DNA of 11,706 bases from an uncultured Haemophilus sp. GTDB taxonomy: Bacteria > Pseudomonadota > Gammaproteobacteria > Enterobacterales > Pasteurellaceae. Every line of letters starts with the position of its first letter. Positions within the stretch are counted from its first letter, which is position 1. Below the pieces are notes generated by a model that made no database searches, was not told where the DNA came from, and was given only the letters and a program-made list of their open reading frames with translations. The translations under genes were made by a program, and so were the position numbers. Below, one piece after another: positions 4,863-11,170 of the stretch. Location of the stretch: positions 1 to 11,706 of the forward strand of contig CABSZQ010000009.1 in NCBI GenBank assembly GCA_902482195.1. Reading direction: 5' to 3'.

Positions 4863-6278
4863 ATGGGATTTAATGTACTTTTTCCTTGGAATAGTTTGCG
4901 GATTGGTCGTAGTGCTTGGTTTGAACAATTTATAGTTGTTGTATTTTTAGCATTTTTTTGTAGTTCAGCTTTTTCTGCTGACAGACCTTTTACAACTGAA
5001 AATAAAACTAAAGTAATTGTGAAAGACTTGCTTGAGAGATCATATAACAGAACGTATAACTTACCTGCTGTTATTCCTAATTCTGGTGCATCTACGATGC
5101 AAGAAGTACGTAGAGCAAATGTTTTACGTAGTATTGCTAAAAAAGCGACTAGAGCATCAGGAGCTTTATATTCTAAACATCCTATTACGGGTTTAGCGGT
5201 TACTTTTGGTTTGGGATATTTTACTGATCAGTTGATTGATAGTGCTTTTCAGAAATTTACTTCTGCCTCTCAAGATTCATTAGGTTTTTATGTGATGGCG
5301 CAAGATCCTAAAACTGGCCGGTTAGAGAAGGTTTATTTAGAGGAAGAGCCATCTTTATTTAATCCGGCATTTGTAAATCTTCAAGATAATATAGTTTTTA
5401 CTTATGAAGATGCCTATGGAACTTGTCAAACATCTTCCTATGATGAAACGTTGAATTGTGCAATTAATAAAAATTTTGAGCTAAAGATGGAAAAAGCTTC
5501 GTCTAATTCAGTTTTATCCGATTTTAAGGTTGTTTCTAAAGAAAAATCTCCAATTTATGCAGATGGTTTGCTTGTTAATTATAGTTACAAACAATGTGTA
5601 AAAAATTCATCTAATTGCTTTACTCAAAAATCTTTTTTTACAGTTAGGGTTATAAAAAAAGAACAAAGATCACCATCGGCAAAAGCTCAAGTAGTTTGGG
5701 GAGGAAACGTTGTTCCAGATGATAAGGTTGTTTTACAAGATGATGCTCAAATATCTACTTTTGCTAAAAATGCAGTTTCGTTAAACAGTGATGAATTTAC
5801 AGATGAAGAAAGAAAAGTGATTTCTAATATTCAGCCGAGTGATGTTAGAAAATATTTTACAGATCCATCTTTAAAAGCTAAGGATTTAAGTAGTTTTAGA
5901 TATTCAGATGATATGTTTGATGATGTTGTTAGCTCTAGTAATCCTAAACCTAAAGAGAGTGAAAAAGAGTCTGATTCTACTTCTATATCAAAAAGAGTTG
6001 ATTTTTCTTCTCCGGCTGTTGATATGCCTGATATTAATCCTCCTACAGCTCTTCAAATACTAGAGCCTTTTAATGATTTTTTCCCTTCTTTAAAAGATTT
6101 TAAGATTTCAGAAAGAGAAATTCAGTGTCCTGTTTGGAGTGGTCGCGTTCCATATTTAGAGGCAAATGTAACTTTAGATGGCCATTGTGATTATGTAGAA
6201 AGGAATAAAAGCATCATTTCATCTTTGATGTTATTGATTTGGGGGATTATTTCTTTGAGAGTTTTATTGAGCGCTTAA
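4863..6278 (+). CDS. Adsorption / minor coat protein (pIII-like, TspB-like C-terminus)
   Basis: At 471 residues this is the largest virion protein and occupies the gene III / orfU position. It has an extended signal peptide (hydrophobic core FIVVVFLAFFCSSAFS, cleavage near 39), a large exported region with a glycine-containing hydrophobic stretch (about 107-125), two cysteine-bearing loops, and a Ser/Lys/Pro-rich acidic linker (about 358-385). A conserved-looking C-terminal block follows, CPVWSGRVPYL then CDYVERNKSIISSL and a final membrane helix ending LRVLLSA. This end resembles the TspB proteins of Neisseria filamentous prophages. By analogy it caps the virion and binds the host receptor, so its central part should vary between related phages. 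The ATG follows a modest AGG ribosome signal. Confidence 0.78.
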   Translation: MGFNVLFPWNSLRIGRSAWFEQFIVVVFLAFFCSSAFSADRPFTTENKTKVIVKDLLERSYNRTYNLPAVIPNSGASTMQEVRRANVLRSIAKKATRASGALYSKHPITGLAVTFGLGYFTDQLIDSAFQKFTSASQDSLGFYVMAQDPKTGRLEKVYLEEEPSLFNPAFVNLQDNIVFTYEDAYGTCQTSSYDETLNCAINKNFELKMEKASSNSVLSDFKVVSKEKSPIYADGLLVNYSYKQCVKNSSNCFTQKSFFTVRVIKKEQRSPSAKAQVVWGGNVVPDDKVVLQDDAQISTFAKNAVSLNSDEFTDEERKVISNIQPSDVRKYFTDPSLKAKDLSSFRYSDDMFDDVVSSSNPKPKESEKESDSTSISKRVDFSSPAVDMPDINPPTALQILEPFNDFFPSLKDFKISEREIQCPVWSGRVPYLEANVTLDGHCDYVERNKSIISSLMLLIWGIISLRVLLSA

Positions 6279-6291
6279 GGAGGGATATTTT

Positions 6292-6585
6292 ATGTATGGA
6301 GTTATATTTGCAGCACTATCTTCTTTAATGCAATTTTTGATTAGGGGAGTGCTTGCAAAATTTTTTGTATTTTTTGCTTTATTTTACATTACGACCGAGT
6401 TTATTCCTGTGGTTATAGAATTGTTTTTACCAAAGGATATTCCAAATATAAAGGATTTATTTAATGCTTTGCCTAACTCAATTCTTTATTTCTTGTACGT
6501 TCTTAAGGTTCCGACAGGTATAAGCCTTTTAATTTCTGCTTTGTTGTCTCGTTTTATCATTCGCAGACTTCCTGTTATTGGATAA
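6292..6585 (+). CDS. DUF2523-type virion/membrane protein (pVI / Ace-like)
   Basis: A 97-residue, very hydrophobic protein with about three membrane segments (around 5-20, 25-45 and 64-88) and a basic C-terminus (RFIIRRLPVIG). The size, hydrophobicity and place between the adsorption gene and the Zot/pI gene match Ace of CTXphi and the DUF2523 proteins of other inoviruses, which act like Ff pVI in anchoring the adsorption protein at the virion end. A perfect AAGGAGGG ribosome site (6277-6284) spans just after the previous stop, 7 bases before the ATG. The stop TAA is followed by the Zot start 10 bp later, so the genes are one unit. Confidence 0.82.
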   Translation: MYGVIFAALSSLMQFLIRGVLAKFFVFFALFYITTEFIPVVIELFLPKDIPNIKDLFNALPNSILYFLYVLKVPTGISLLISALLSRFIIRRLPVIG

Positions 6586-6595
6586 GGCGGTATTC

Positions 6596-7639
6596 ATGGC
6601 TATTTCTGCTTATGTTGGATTACCCGGGCATGGAAAATCTTATGAGGTGGTTAAATCTGTCATTATTCCTGCTATATCATCTGGGCGTAGAGTTGTATCT
6701 AATATTTATGGTTTAAACAAGCAATTAATAGAAGAGTATTGCTTATCGAAAGATAAAAAATTATCTCAAGAAAATTTAGGTGAATTAGTGGTTGTAGATA
6801 ATGATGCTTGTTTAGATGCGGATTTTTATCCTTATAAAAACGCAATAGACAATAACATTGAAACCTTCTGTAAAGCAGGGGATTTGATCATTATTGATGA
6901 GGCTTGGAGATTCTTTCCAAAGAAAGAAAAAATCAACGATAACCACTTTTCATTTTTGTCTGAACATCGTCATTTTACAGATAAAAACGGCATTTCTTGT
7001 GATTTTGTTATTCTTAATCAAGATTTAACTAATCTACAGCGTGAATTGGTAGAGCGGATTGAAACCACATTTAAGATGACAAAATTGGTTGCTGCAGGAT
7101 TAAAAAGTCGTTATCGGGTTGATGTATTTTCTGGCAATAAATGTTGGAAAACAGCAAAGACCGCTAGTTATCAAGAAAAATATGACAAATCAGTTTTCCC
7201 ACTTTATAAGAGCTATGAAACTGATAATGGCAGAGAATTAGTCACAGACAAACGTCAAAATGCTTTAAGTAAATCAAGTATTAAATATATCGCTTTCATA
7301 GCGTTAATTGTGTTTGGTTTCTCATTTTATAAGTTGTTCACTTTTTTTAAGCCGACACAAGAGACAGCTCAAGAGCAGCCCATTGAATCAATACCAGAAA
7401 ATAATGTAGCTTTTATTGAAGAACAGAATGGCTTTCTTCAATCACAGTCTGTGCCGTTATCAACACAATGGCGTATAACAGGGGAGTTACAAAAATCAGG
7501 AAAAAGTTTTGTGATTTTAGCGGATAACCAAGGAAATTTACGTTTAGAACCTCGTTCAAGTTTTAATTTTACAGGTCGGATGCTAGAGGGAATTATTGAT
7601 AATCAGCGAGTAAATTATTATTCAGGAGTAAAACAATGA
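6596..7639 (+). CDS. zot: Zot-like assembly ATPase (pI)
   Basis: A 347-residue inner-membrane ATPase that drives filamentous phage extrusion. I start it at ATG 6596, preceded by AAGGCGG at 6584-6590, rather than an upstream in-frame TTG at 6578. Walker A is GLPGHGKS (8-15) and Walker B is LIIIDEAW (97-104). A FVILNQDLTNLQRELVERIE block (137-156) fits the Zot family sensor region. A single membrane helix lies at about 230-250, so the ATPase domain is cytoplasmic and the last 100 residues are periplasmic, where they would meet the secretin. Its stop overlaps the secretin start (ATGA). Zot is also known as a tight-junction toxin in V. cholerae, but nothing in this sequence by itself shows toxin activity. 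Confidence 0.92.
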   Translation: MAISAYVGLPGHGKSYEVVKSVIIPAISSGRRVVSNIYGLNKQLIEEYCLSKDKKLSQENLGELVVVDNDACLDADFYPYKNAIDNNIETFCKAGDLIIIDEAWRFFPKKEKINDNHFSFLSEHRHFTDKNGISCDFVILNQDLTNLQRELVERIETTFKMTKLVAAGLKSRYRVDVFSGNKCWKTAKTASYQEKYDKSVFPLYKSYETDNGRELVTDKRQNALSKSSIKYIAFIALIVFGFSFYKLFTFFKPTQETAQEQPIESIPENNVAFIEEQNGFLQSQSVPLSTQWRITGELQKSGKSFVILADNQGNLRLEPRSSFNFTGRMLEGIIDNQRVNYYSGVKQ

Positions 7640-8772
7640 GATTACAACGTAACATTTTATTTTTCTTATTTATGTTTGTTTTTGGTTATGCTCAAGCGAA
7701 AAATATTAATTTCAAATTGGAGGCTGTGCCATTACCTAAAGCTGTAGGAATGATTTATGACGAAGTTTTAGAAAAGCCTTATATGTTAGATCCCAAACTG
7801 GCCGCAGATACACGTTTGATTAGCTTTCATACAACTGAAAATCAAGATTTTGGTCAATTTATTACACGATATTTTGAAAATATGAATATTAAGGTTTATG
7901 AGAAAGGCGGGGTTGTCTATCTTGCTCATGTTGAGCCTAAGCCTGCAAAAATTATCAAGAAAAGCTTTGTTTATAATCCTATTCATCGTGATACAGAATA
8001 TTTGGCTCAATTTCTTCAAGGGGAAGGTCAAGTATCAGCAAGCGGTGATAAGCTTGTTTATTATGGAACAGTTGAAGATATTTCAAGAATTAAATCTGTT
8101 TTACAGTCTGTTGATACGCCAAGTCGTGAAGTTGTTGTGACAGGCTATGTTTTTGAAGTACAAGATGTAGCAAAAGAAGGAAGTGGCATTAATCTTTTAG
8201 CAAAATTACTTTCAGGAAAGCTAGGCATTAATATTGGATATAAACAAAATTACGAAAACTTTATTACGGTTAATGCCGGTAATCTAGATGCAATGATTGA
8301 GTTATTTCGTACCGATGAGCGTTTTCAGGTCGTGAGCAGTCCAACTTTACGTGTAAAATCAGGCTCAAAGGGCAATTTTTCAGTAGGTTCTGATGTTCCT
8401 GTATTGTCTAACGTAACTTATCAAGATGGCCGCCCAATTCAGTCTATTGAATATCGATCTTCTGGTGTAATTTTTGATATTCAACCAACTATAAAAAGCA
8501 ATGCGATTGATTTAAAAATCAATCAGCAGCTCTCTAACTTTGTGAAAACTGATACTGGAGTAAATCAGTCTCCAACACTGATTAAACGTGACATAGTAAC
8601 TGATGTAACGGTTAAAAGCGGTGATGTGATTGTTTTAGGTGGGTTAGCTGAAAATAAAATTACAGAAGGTGAAACTGGCTTTTCTTTCTTGCCTAAAGGT
8701 ATTTTAACAGGGAAGTCAAAATCTAATACAAAAACTGATATAGTTATCTTGTTACAAGTGAAGATGATTTAA
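7636..8772 (+). CDS. Phage-encoded secretin (pIV)
   Basis: A 378-residue outer-membrane secretin through which the virion leaves the cell. It has a Sec signal peptide (hydrophobic core NILFFLFMFVFGYAQA, cleavage near 21), an N-terminal periplasmic domain starting INFKLEAVPLPKAVGMIYDE, a second repeat-like domain (about 100-160), and the C-terminal secretin core. The core shows VVSSPTLRVKSG, SGVIFDIQPTI and VTVKSGDVIVLGGL, which are hallmark blocks. It is slightly shorter than Ff pIV (426). Start and previous stop overlap as ATGA, so it is coupled to the Zot ATPase, its direct partner. CTXphi lacks this gene and uses a host type II secretin; here the phage brings its own. Confidence 0.93.
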   Translation: MRLQRNILFFLFMFVFGYAQAKNINFKLEAVPLPKAVGMIYDEVLEKPYMLDPKLAADTRLISFHTTENQDFGQFITRYFENMNIKVYEKGGVVYLAHVEPKPAKIIKKSFVYNPIHRDTEYLAQFLQGEGQVSASGDKLVYYGTVEDISRIKSVLQSVDTPSREVVVTGYVFEVQDVAKEGSGINLLAKLLSGKLGINIGYKQNYENFITVNAGNLDAMIELFRTDERFQVVSSPTLRVKSGSKGNFSVGSDVPVLSNVTYQDGRPIQSIEYRSSGVIFDIQPTIKSNAIDLKINQQLSNFVKTDTGVNQSPTLIKRDIVTDVTVKSGDVIVLGGLAENKITEGETGFSFLPKGILTGKSKSNTKTDIVILLQVKMI

Positions 8773-8774
8773 AA

Positions 8775-8827
8775 GTAAAAGCCGCAAAGGGTAAAGGCGT
8801 TACACGCCTGCGCTTTGTGGCTTTTAC
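8775..8827. other. Long hairpin after the secretin gene: candidate packaging signal
   Basis: GTAAAAGCCGCAAAG (8775-8789) pairs with CTTTGTGGCTTTTAC (8813-8827), 15 bp with one G-T, enclosing a second stem GGCGT/ACGCC (8796-8800 with 8804-8808). It starts 3 bp after the secretin stop. In Ff phages the packaging signal is an imperfect hairpin directly after gene IV, so I read this as the packaging signal. It lacks a T-run but could also end transcription. Confidence 0.65.
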
Positions 8828-8902
8828 GATACAACTTAACTATAGGAGAATTGATATGTCAGAATCAGTGATGAAGAAATAGCTTTCCTGATAAATTGGG
8901 GT

Positions 8903-8935
8903 GTCGGGGGAAAATGCAGTGCATTTTCTCCTGAC
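8903..8935. other. Hairpin I in the phage intergenic region (candidate origin)
   Basis: Positions 8903-8917 pair with 8921-8935 (15 bp including two G-T pairs) around the loop AGT; the inner part is GAAAATGC/GCATTTTC. Together with the next hairpin it lies where Ff phages carry their plus- and minus-strand origins. Confidence 0.6.
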
Positions 8936-8939
8936 GTAA

Positions 8940-8959
8940 GGGGCAGCGGCTGCAGCCCC
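8940..8959. other. GC-rich hairpin II in the phage intergenic region (candidate origin)
   Basis: GGGGC (8940-8944) pairs with GCCCC (8955-8959), then after an A-A mismatch GC pairs with GC around the loop GGCT. It is notably GC-rich against the AT-rich surroundings and lies 5 bp after hairpin I. This is the best guess for a replication-origin element. Confidence 0.55.
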
Positions 8960-8992
8960 GTAACCCCTGCTCAATGTATTTTGGAAAAATGA

Positions 8993-9206
8993 ATATGTTG
9001 CGCGTTCCATTCTAAAAAAATCACAAAATTAAACTCGCCCCTGTTAAAAATTAATTATTTAAAACTCTCTTAAAATGCCAATGCAAAACGCTCAAAAGCC
9101 TTTGCATTTTCTTTACATTTCTAGTGTATAGTTCAATAACTTTAAAAAAACACATGTTACAGCGCATGAAATTTCCATATTTTGTATTGGCTAAGCAGTA
9201 TTCGTG
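8993..9206. other. Non-coding right end of the prophage
   Basis: I see no convincing gene. One weak stem, AATGCAAA (9080-9087) with TTTGCATT (9101-9108) and a 13-base loop, is followed by TTCTTT and could be a poor terminator. The stretch around 9110-9140 faintly resembles the chromosomal DNA at 955-990 on the other side. Confidence 0.5.
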
Positions 9207-9276
9207 ACCTGTGTATAACTCTGTGATCTTATTAATACGTAGCTTTCACTAACCTTGTAATTGATTTCGCATAATG
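9207..9276 (+). repeat. Right direct repeat running into dif
   Basis: Copy of 1046-1115. From 9235 to 9276 the two are identical for 42 bp; 9207-9234 has 4 differences. By the XerC reaction this copy, up to the XerC arm, belongs to the phage genome. Confidence 0.9.
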
Positions 9277-9291
9277 TATATTATGTTAAAT
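9264..9291 (+). other. Intact dif site (attR)
   Basis: XerC arm ATTTCGCATAA (9264-9274), centre TGTATA (9275-9280), XerD arm TTATGTTAAAT (9281-9291). From memory of E. coli dif, the centre, the XerD arm and the last seven bases of the XerC arm are the same. This is the working chromosome-dimer-resolution site, rebuilt by phage insertion, so the host keeps Xer function and further elements could integrate here. Confidence 0.92.
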
Positions 9292-9505
9292 TAAACATAT
9301 AAATATGTCACAAATCAATATAGGTGACTATCCTATTTCATGCATTACTCAAAATAAGGTGATTTTGGGATTATGGATATAAAAGAAATAAATGTATGTC
9401 TTTGTGATGGAATAATTAAATTGGAATGAAATTTTAAGATAACGCTACGTGAATTCTGAATACAATTGCGTACATCAATTCAGCAGATTTCATCATTCTT
9501 GATCT
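9292..9505. other. Gap right of dif without a convincing gene
   Basis: Two very short ORFs exist (9305-9382, 25 codons; 9374-9430, 18 codons) but neither has a good ribosome site or recognisable product. The only structured feature is the 18-bp inverted repeat at 9441-9458. Confidence 0.5.
9441..9458 (-). repeat. Right copy of 18-bp inverted repeat flanking the prophage
   Basis: AACGCTACGTGAATTCTG, the exact complement of 896-913 on the far side of the prophage. If the phage is removed, the two copies lie about 370 bp apart in opposite orientation around dif. Confidence 0.8.
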
Positions 9506-9628
9506 GATAATGAGAATTTATTTTACATATGTTACATAAATGAGAATAATTAACATTGATTTCTCCTTTATTATTAGTGGCTTATAAAAAAATATTTAAA
9601 AAAACACTTGACCATTCTCATTTGCGAG
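9506..9628. promoter_or_regulatory. Fur-box-like sites upstream of the ferritin operon
   Basis: ATGAGAAT occurs three times in A/T-rich context: within GATAATGAGAATTTATTTT (9506-9524), AAATGAGAATAATTAAC (9538-9554) and, on the complement strand, CAAATGAGAATGG (about 9613-9625). These resemble half to full Fur boxes (GATAATGATAATC-type). The last lies inside the promoter spacer, so Fur or another regulator there would affect polymerase directly. Iron control of ferritin genes is well known; the sites here are my reading. Confidence 0.5.
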
Positions 9629-9636
9629 ATTAAAAT
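9608..9636 (+). promoter_or_regulatory. Promoter of ftnA-ftnB
   Basis: TTGACC (9608-9613) and TAAAAT (9631-9636) with 17 bp between. Transcription would start near 9643, giving a leader of about 65 bases before ftnA. Confidence 0.75.
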
Positions 9637-9708
9637 GCACACCGATGACAAGTTAAGCAGTCTTGTTTTTATTTTTAATCTCTACTTAATAAGGAAAGGA
9701 GTTGGTTT

Positions 9709-10194
9709 ATGCTTAATAAAGCAATCGCAGATAAGTTAAATGAACAAATCAATTTAGAGTTCTACTCTTCTAATGTTTATTTACAAATGAGTTCTTGGTG
9801 TAGCAAACACGGTTATGAAGGTGCTGCAGCATTTTTACTTCGTCATGCTGATGAAGAATTAGAACACATGCAAAAATTATTCAAATATGTGAGTGAAACA
9901 AGTGGTATGCCACTTTTAGGTAAAATTGATGCACCTAAAAATGACTACAAATCACTTAAAGAAGTATTTGAAACCACACTTGAACATGAAAAACTCGTTA
10001 CTTCTAAAATTAATGAATTAGTTGAAGTAACTTCTGCAAACAAAGACTATTCTACTTTTAACTTCTTACAATGGTACGTTGCAGAACAACACGAAGAAGA
10101 AAAATTATTCAATAGCATTATTGATAAATTTAACTTGGTGGGTGAAGACGGTCGTTCGCTTTACTTTATCGATCGTGATTTAGCAACATTATAA
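9709..10194 (+). CDS. ftnA: Bacterial non-heme ferritin, subunit A
   Basis: A 161-residue ferritin that oxidises Fe(II) and stores it as a mineral in a 24-subunit cytoplasmic shell. The four-helix bundle and the ferroxidase ligands are all in place: Glu17 and Tyr24 ([10 protein letters not shown]), Glu50 and His53 (DEELEHMQ), Glu94 (LEHEK), and Glu126, Gln127, Glu129 and Glu130 in AEQHEEE. Its [17 protein letters not shown] block is nearly identical to E. coli FtnA. AAAGGAG at 9695-9701 gives a strong ribosome site. It is the first gene of a two-gene operon with ftnB, 20 bp downstream, behind a promoter surrounded by Fur-like sites. Confidence 0.96.
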   Translation: MLNKAIADKLNEQINLEFYSSNVYLQMSSWCSKHGYEGAAAFLLRHADEELEHMQKLFKYVSETSGMPLLGKIDAPKNDYKSLKEVFETTLEHEKLVTSKINELVEVTSANKDYSTFNFLQWYVAEQHEEEKLFNSIIDKFNLVGEDGRSLYFIDRDLATL

Positions 10195-10214
10195 TTTTAG
10201 AAGGAGAATACAAA

Positions 10215-10715
10215 ATGTTATCAGCAAACGTAATCAAATTATTAAATGATCAAATGAACCTTGAGTTCTACTCTTCAAACCTTTACTTACAAATGAGCGC
10301 ATGGTGCGAACAAAACGGTTTTGAAGGTGCAGCTAAATTCTTATCAGCTCATGCTGCAGAAGAAATGCAACACATGCGTAAATTATTTACTTATTTAAAT
10401 GAAACAGGTGCATTAGCGGTAATCACAGTAATTGAAGCGCCTGCGCATGAGTACAAATCATTAAAAGAAATCATTGAATTAACTTATGAACACGAAAAAC
10501 TGATCACAAGTAAAATCAATGAATTAGTGGGTAAAACTTTTGAAGAAAAAGACTACTCTGCATTCAATTTCTTACAATGGTATGTTGCAGAACAACACGA
10601 AGAAGAGAAATTATTCAGCGGTATTTTAGACAAATTAAATCTTCTTGGCGAAGATGGCAAAGGCTTATTCTTAATCGATAAAGATTTAGGTAACCTTGCT
10701 GGTCAAACCGCTTAA
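10215..10715 (+). CDS. ftnB: Bacterial non-heme ferritin, subunit B
   Basis: A 166-residue ferritin paralogue of ftnA that starts 20 bp after it, with AAGGAG at 10201-10206. The same ferroxidase residues are kept (Glu17, Tyr24, Glu50, His53, Glu94, Glu126, Gln127, Glu129, Glu130), so both subunits look active, unlike ferritin pairs where one copy has lost the centre. Nucleotide identity to ftnA is high in the last third (the [14 protein letters not shown] coding segment), pointing to a tandem duplication. Haemophilus genomes typically carry this pair, and the two subunits may co-assemble. A terminator follows 12 bp after the stop. Confidence 0.95.
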   Translation: MLSANVIKLLNDQMNLEFYSSNLYLQMSAWCEQNGFEGAAKFLSAHAAEEMQHMRKLFTYLNETGALAVITVIEAPAHEYKSLKEIIELTYEHEKLITSKINELVGKTFEEKDYSAFNFLQWYVAEQHEEEKLFSGILDKLNLLGEDGKGLFLIDKDLGNLAGQTA

Positions 10716-10727
10716 TTAGATAATCAT

Positions 10728-10757
10728 AAAGCTTAGTAGAAATACTAAGCTTTTATT
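10728..10757 (+). terminator. Rho-independent terminator of ftnA-ftnB
   Basis: A perfect 11-bp stem, AAAGCTTAGTA (10728-10738) with TACTAAGCTTT (10743-10753), a stable GAAA tetraloop and a T-rich tail. Confidence 0.92.
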
Positions 10758-10865
10758 TTACCTATAAATTGTGACAACGTATCAAATTATTTTAAACTTC
10801 CCTTTTATCTTTGAATACAAGTTGATGAAATTTAAAACAACCACACGTTTTTAATGAAATTTTAC

Positions 10866-10893
10866 TTGCAACGAAGTAAGATAAACGTATAAT
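10866..10893 (+). promoter_or_regulatory. Promoter of tRNA-Leu
   Basis: TTGCAA (10866-10871) and a perfect TATAAT (10888-10893) with a 16-bp spacer, 16 bp before the first tRNA base. Confidence 0.75.
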
Positions 10894-10909
10894 TCAGAAC
10901 AACCCAAAT

Positions 10910-10995
10910 GCCTGGGTGGCGAAATTGGTAGACGCAGCGGATTCAAAATCCGCCGGTGAATAACCGTGTCGGTTCGAGTCCGACCCTAGGCACCA
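10910..10995 (+). tRNA. tRNA-Leu, anticodon CAA
   Basis: A complete tRNA of 86 bases with an encoded CCA (10993-10995). The acceptor stem GCCTGGG pairs with CCTAGGC with one G-T, and the anticodon stem GCGGA/TCCGC holds the loop TTCAAAA, giving anticodon CAA (reads UUG). A long variable arm (GGTGAATAACCGTGTC region) marks it as a class II tRNA, as for leucine. The T-loop is GGTTCGAGTCC. No integration at its 3' end is visible. Confidence 0.96.
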
Positions 10996-11001
10996 TATTA
11001 T

Positions 11002-11035
11002 AATCCTCGTTCATTGGACGGGGATTTTTATTTTG
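11002..11035 (+). terminator. Terminator after tRNA-Leu
   Basis: An 11-bp stem (11002-11012 with 11016-11026, with two G-T pairs) and a 3-base loop is followed by a T-rich tail, 6 bp after the CCA. Confidence 0.82.
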
Positions 11036-11170
11036 GATGTTCATAAATAAATCAATTATTTACAAATATTTTAGTGAAATGTTTTAAACTATTTTCATAT
11101 CCTTGGCTACCTATTGTTGCATGTTTATACATTCATTACGCTAAAATTACGCCAATTTATAAGCTAAAAA

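Larger units (their letters stand above)
8856..8992 (+). pseudogene. Probable broken small gene after the secretin
   Basis: A good ribosome site (AGGAGA, 8844-8849) precedes ATG 8856, but the frame stops after eight codons (MSESVMKK, TAG at 8880). The neighbouring frame is open from 8858 to TGA 8990-8992 and reads protein-like at its start (ISDEEIAFLINWGVGGK), though it has no start codon of its own. A single-base loss or gain would join them into a product of about 45 residues. Against this, the later part of the frame covers two strong hairpins, so its openness may be chance. CTXphi and other inoviruses carry accessory genes at this spot. Confidence 0.4.
1114..9274 (+). mobile_element. Inovirus (filamentous ssDNA phage) prophage integrated at dif
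   Basis: The ends are set by the XerC cleavage points in the two dif-type sites, giving an element of 8161 bp, a normal inovirus genome size. The gene order is that of CTXphi and Ff-like phages: leftward regulatory genes, replication initiator, ssDNA-binding protein, small membrane proteins, major coat protein plus terminator, adsorption protein, pVI-like protein, Zot/pI ATPase and secretin. There is no integrase gene, as expected for a phage that uses host XerC/XerD. All core gene classes appear intact, so the prophage may be able to produce virions. Confidence 0.93.

Noticed and set aside
6578..6595. Upstream TTG start for the Zot-like ATPase
   Set aside because: ATG 6596 has AAGGCGG at the right distance and places Walker A at the usual position near the N-terminus.
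6596..7639. Zot homologue as evidence of a toxin
   Set aside because: The sequence shows the phage assembly ATPase; toxin activity cannot be inferred from membership of this family.
7786..8031. Leftward open frame of 81 codons inside the secretin gene
   Set aside because: It lies wholly within the well-supported secretin coding region, has no ribosome site and no natural protein character.
7898..8140. Rightward open frame of 80 codons in another frame of the secretin gene
   Set aside because: Low-complexity leucine-rich translation overlapping conserved secretin sequence; a shadow of the real gene.
9305..9430. Two short ORFs (25 and 18 codons) right of dif
   Set aside because: No good ribosome sites, no recognisable products, and lengths expected by chance.
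10910..10995. tRNA-Leu as the phage attachment site
   Set aside because: The tRNA is intact with no duplicated 3' end, and the prophage ends are clearly at dif, 1.6 kb away.
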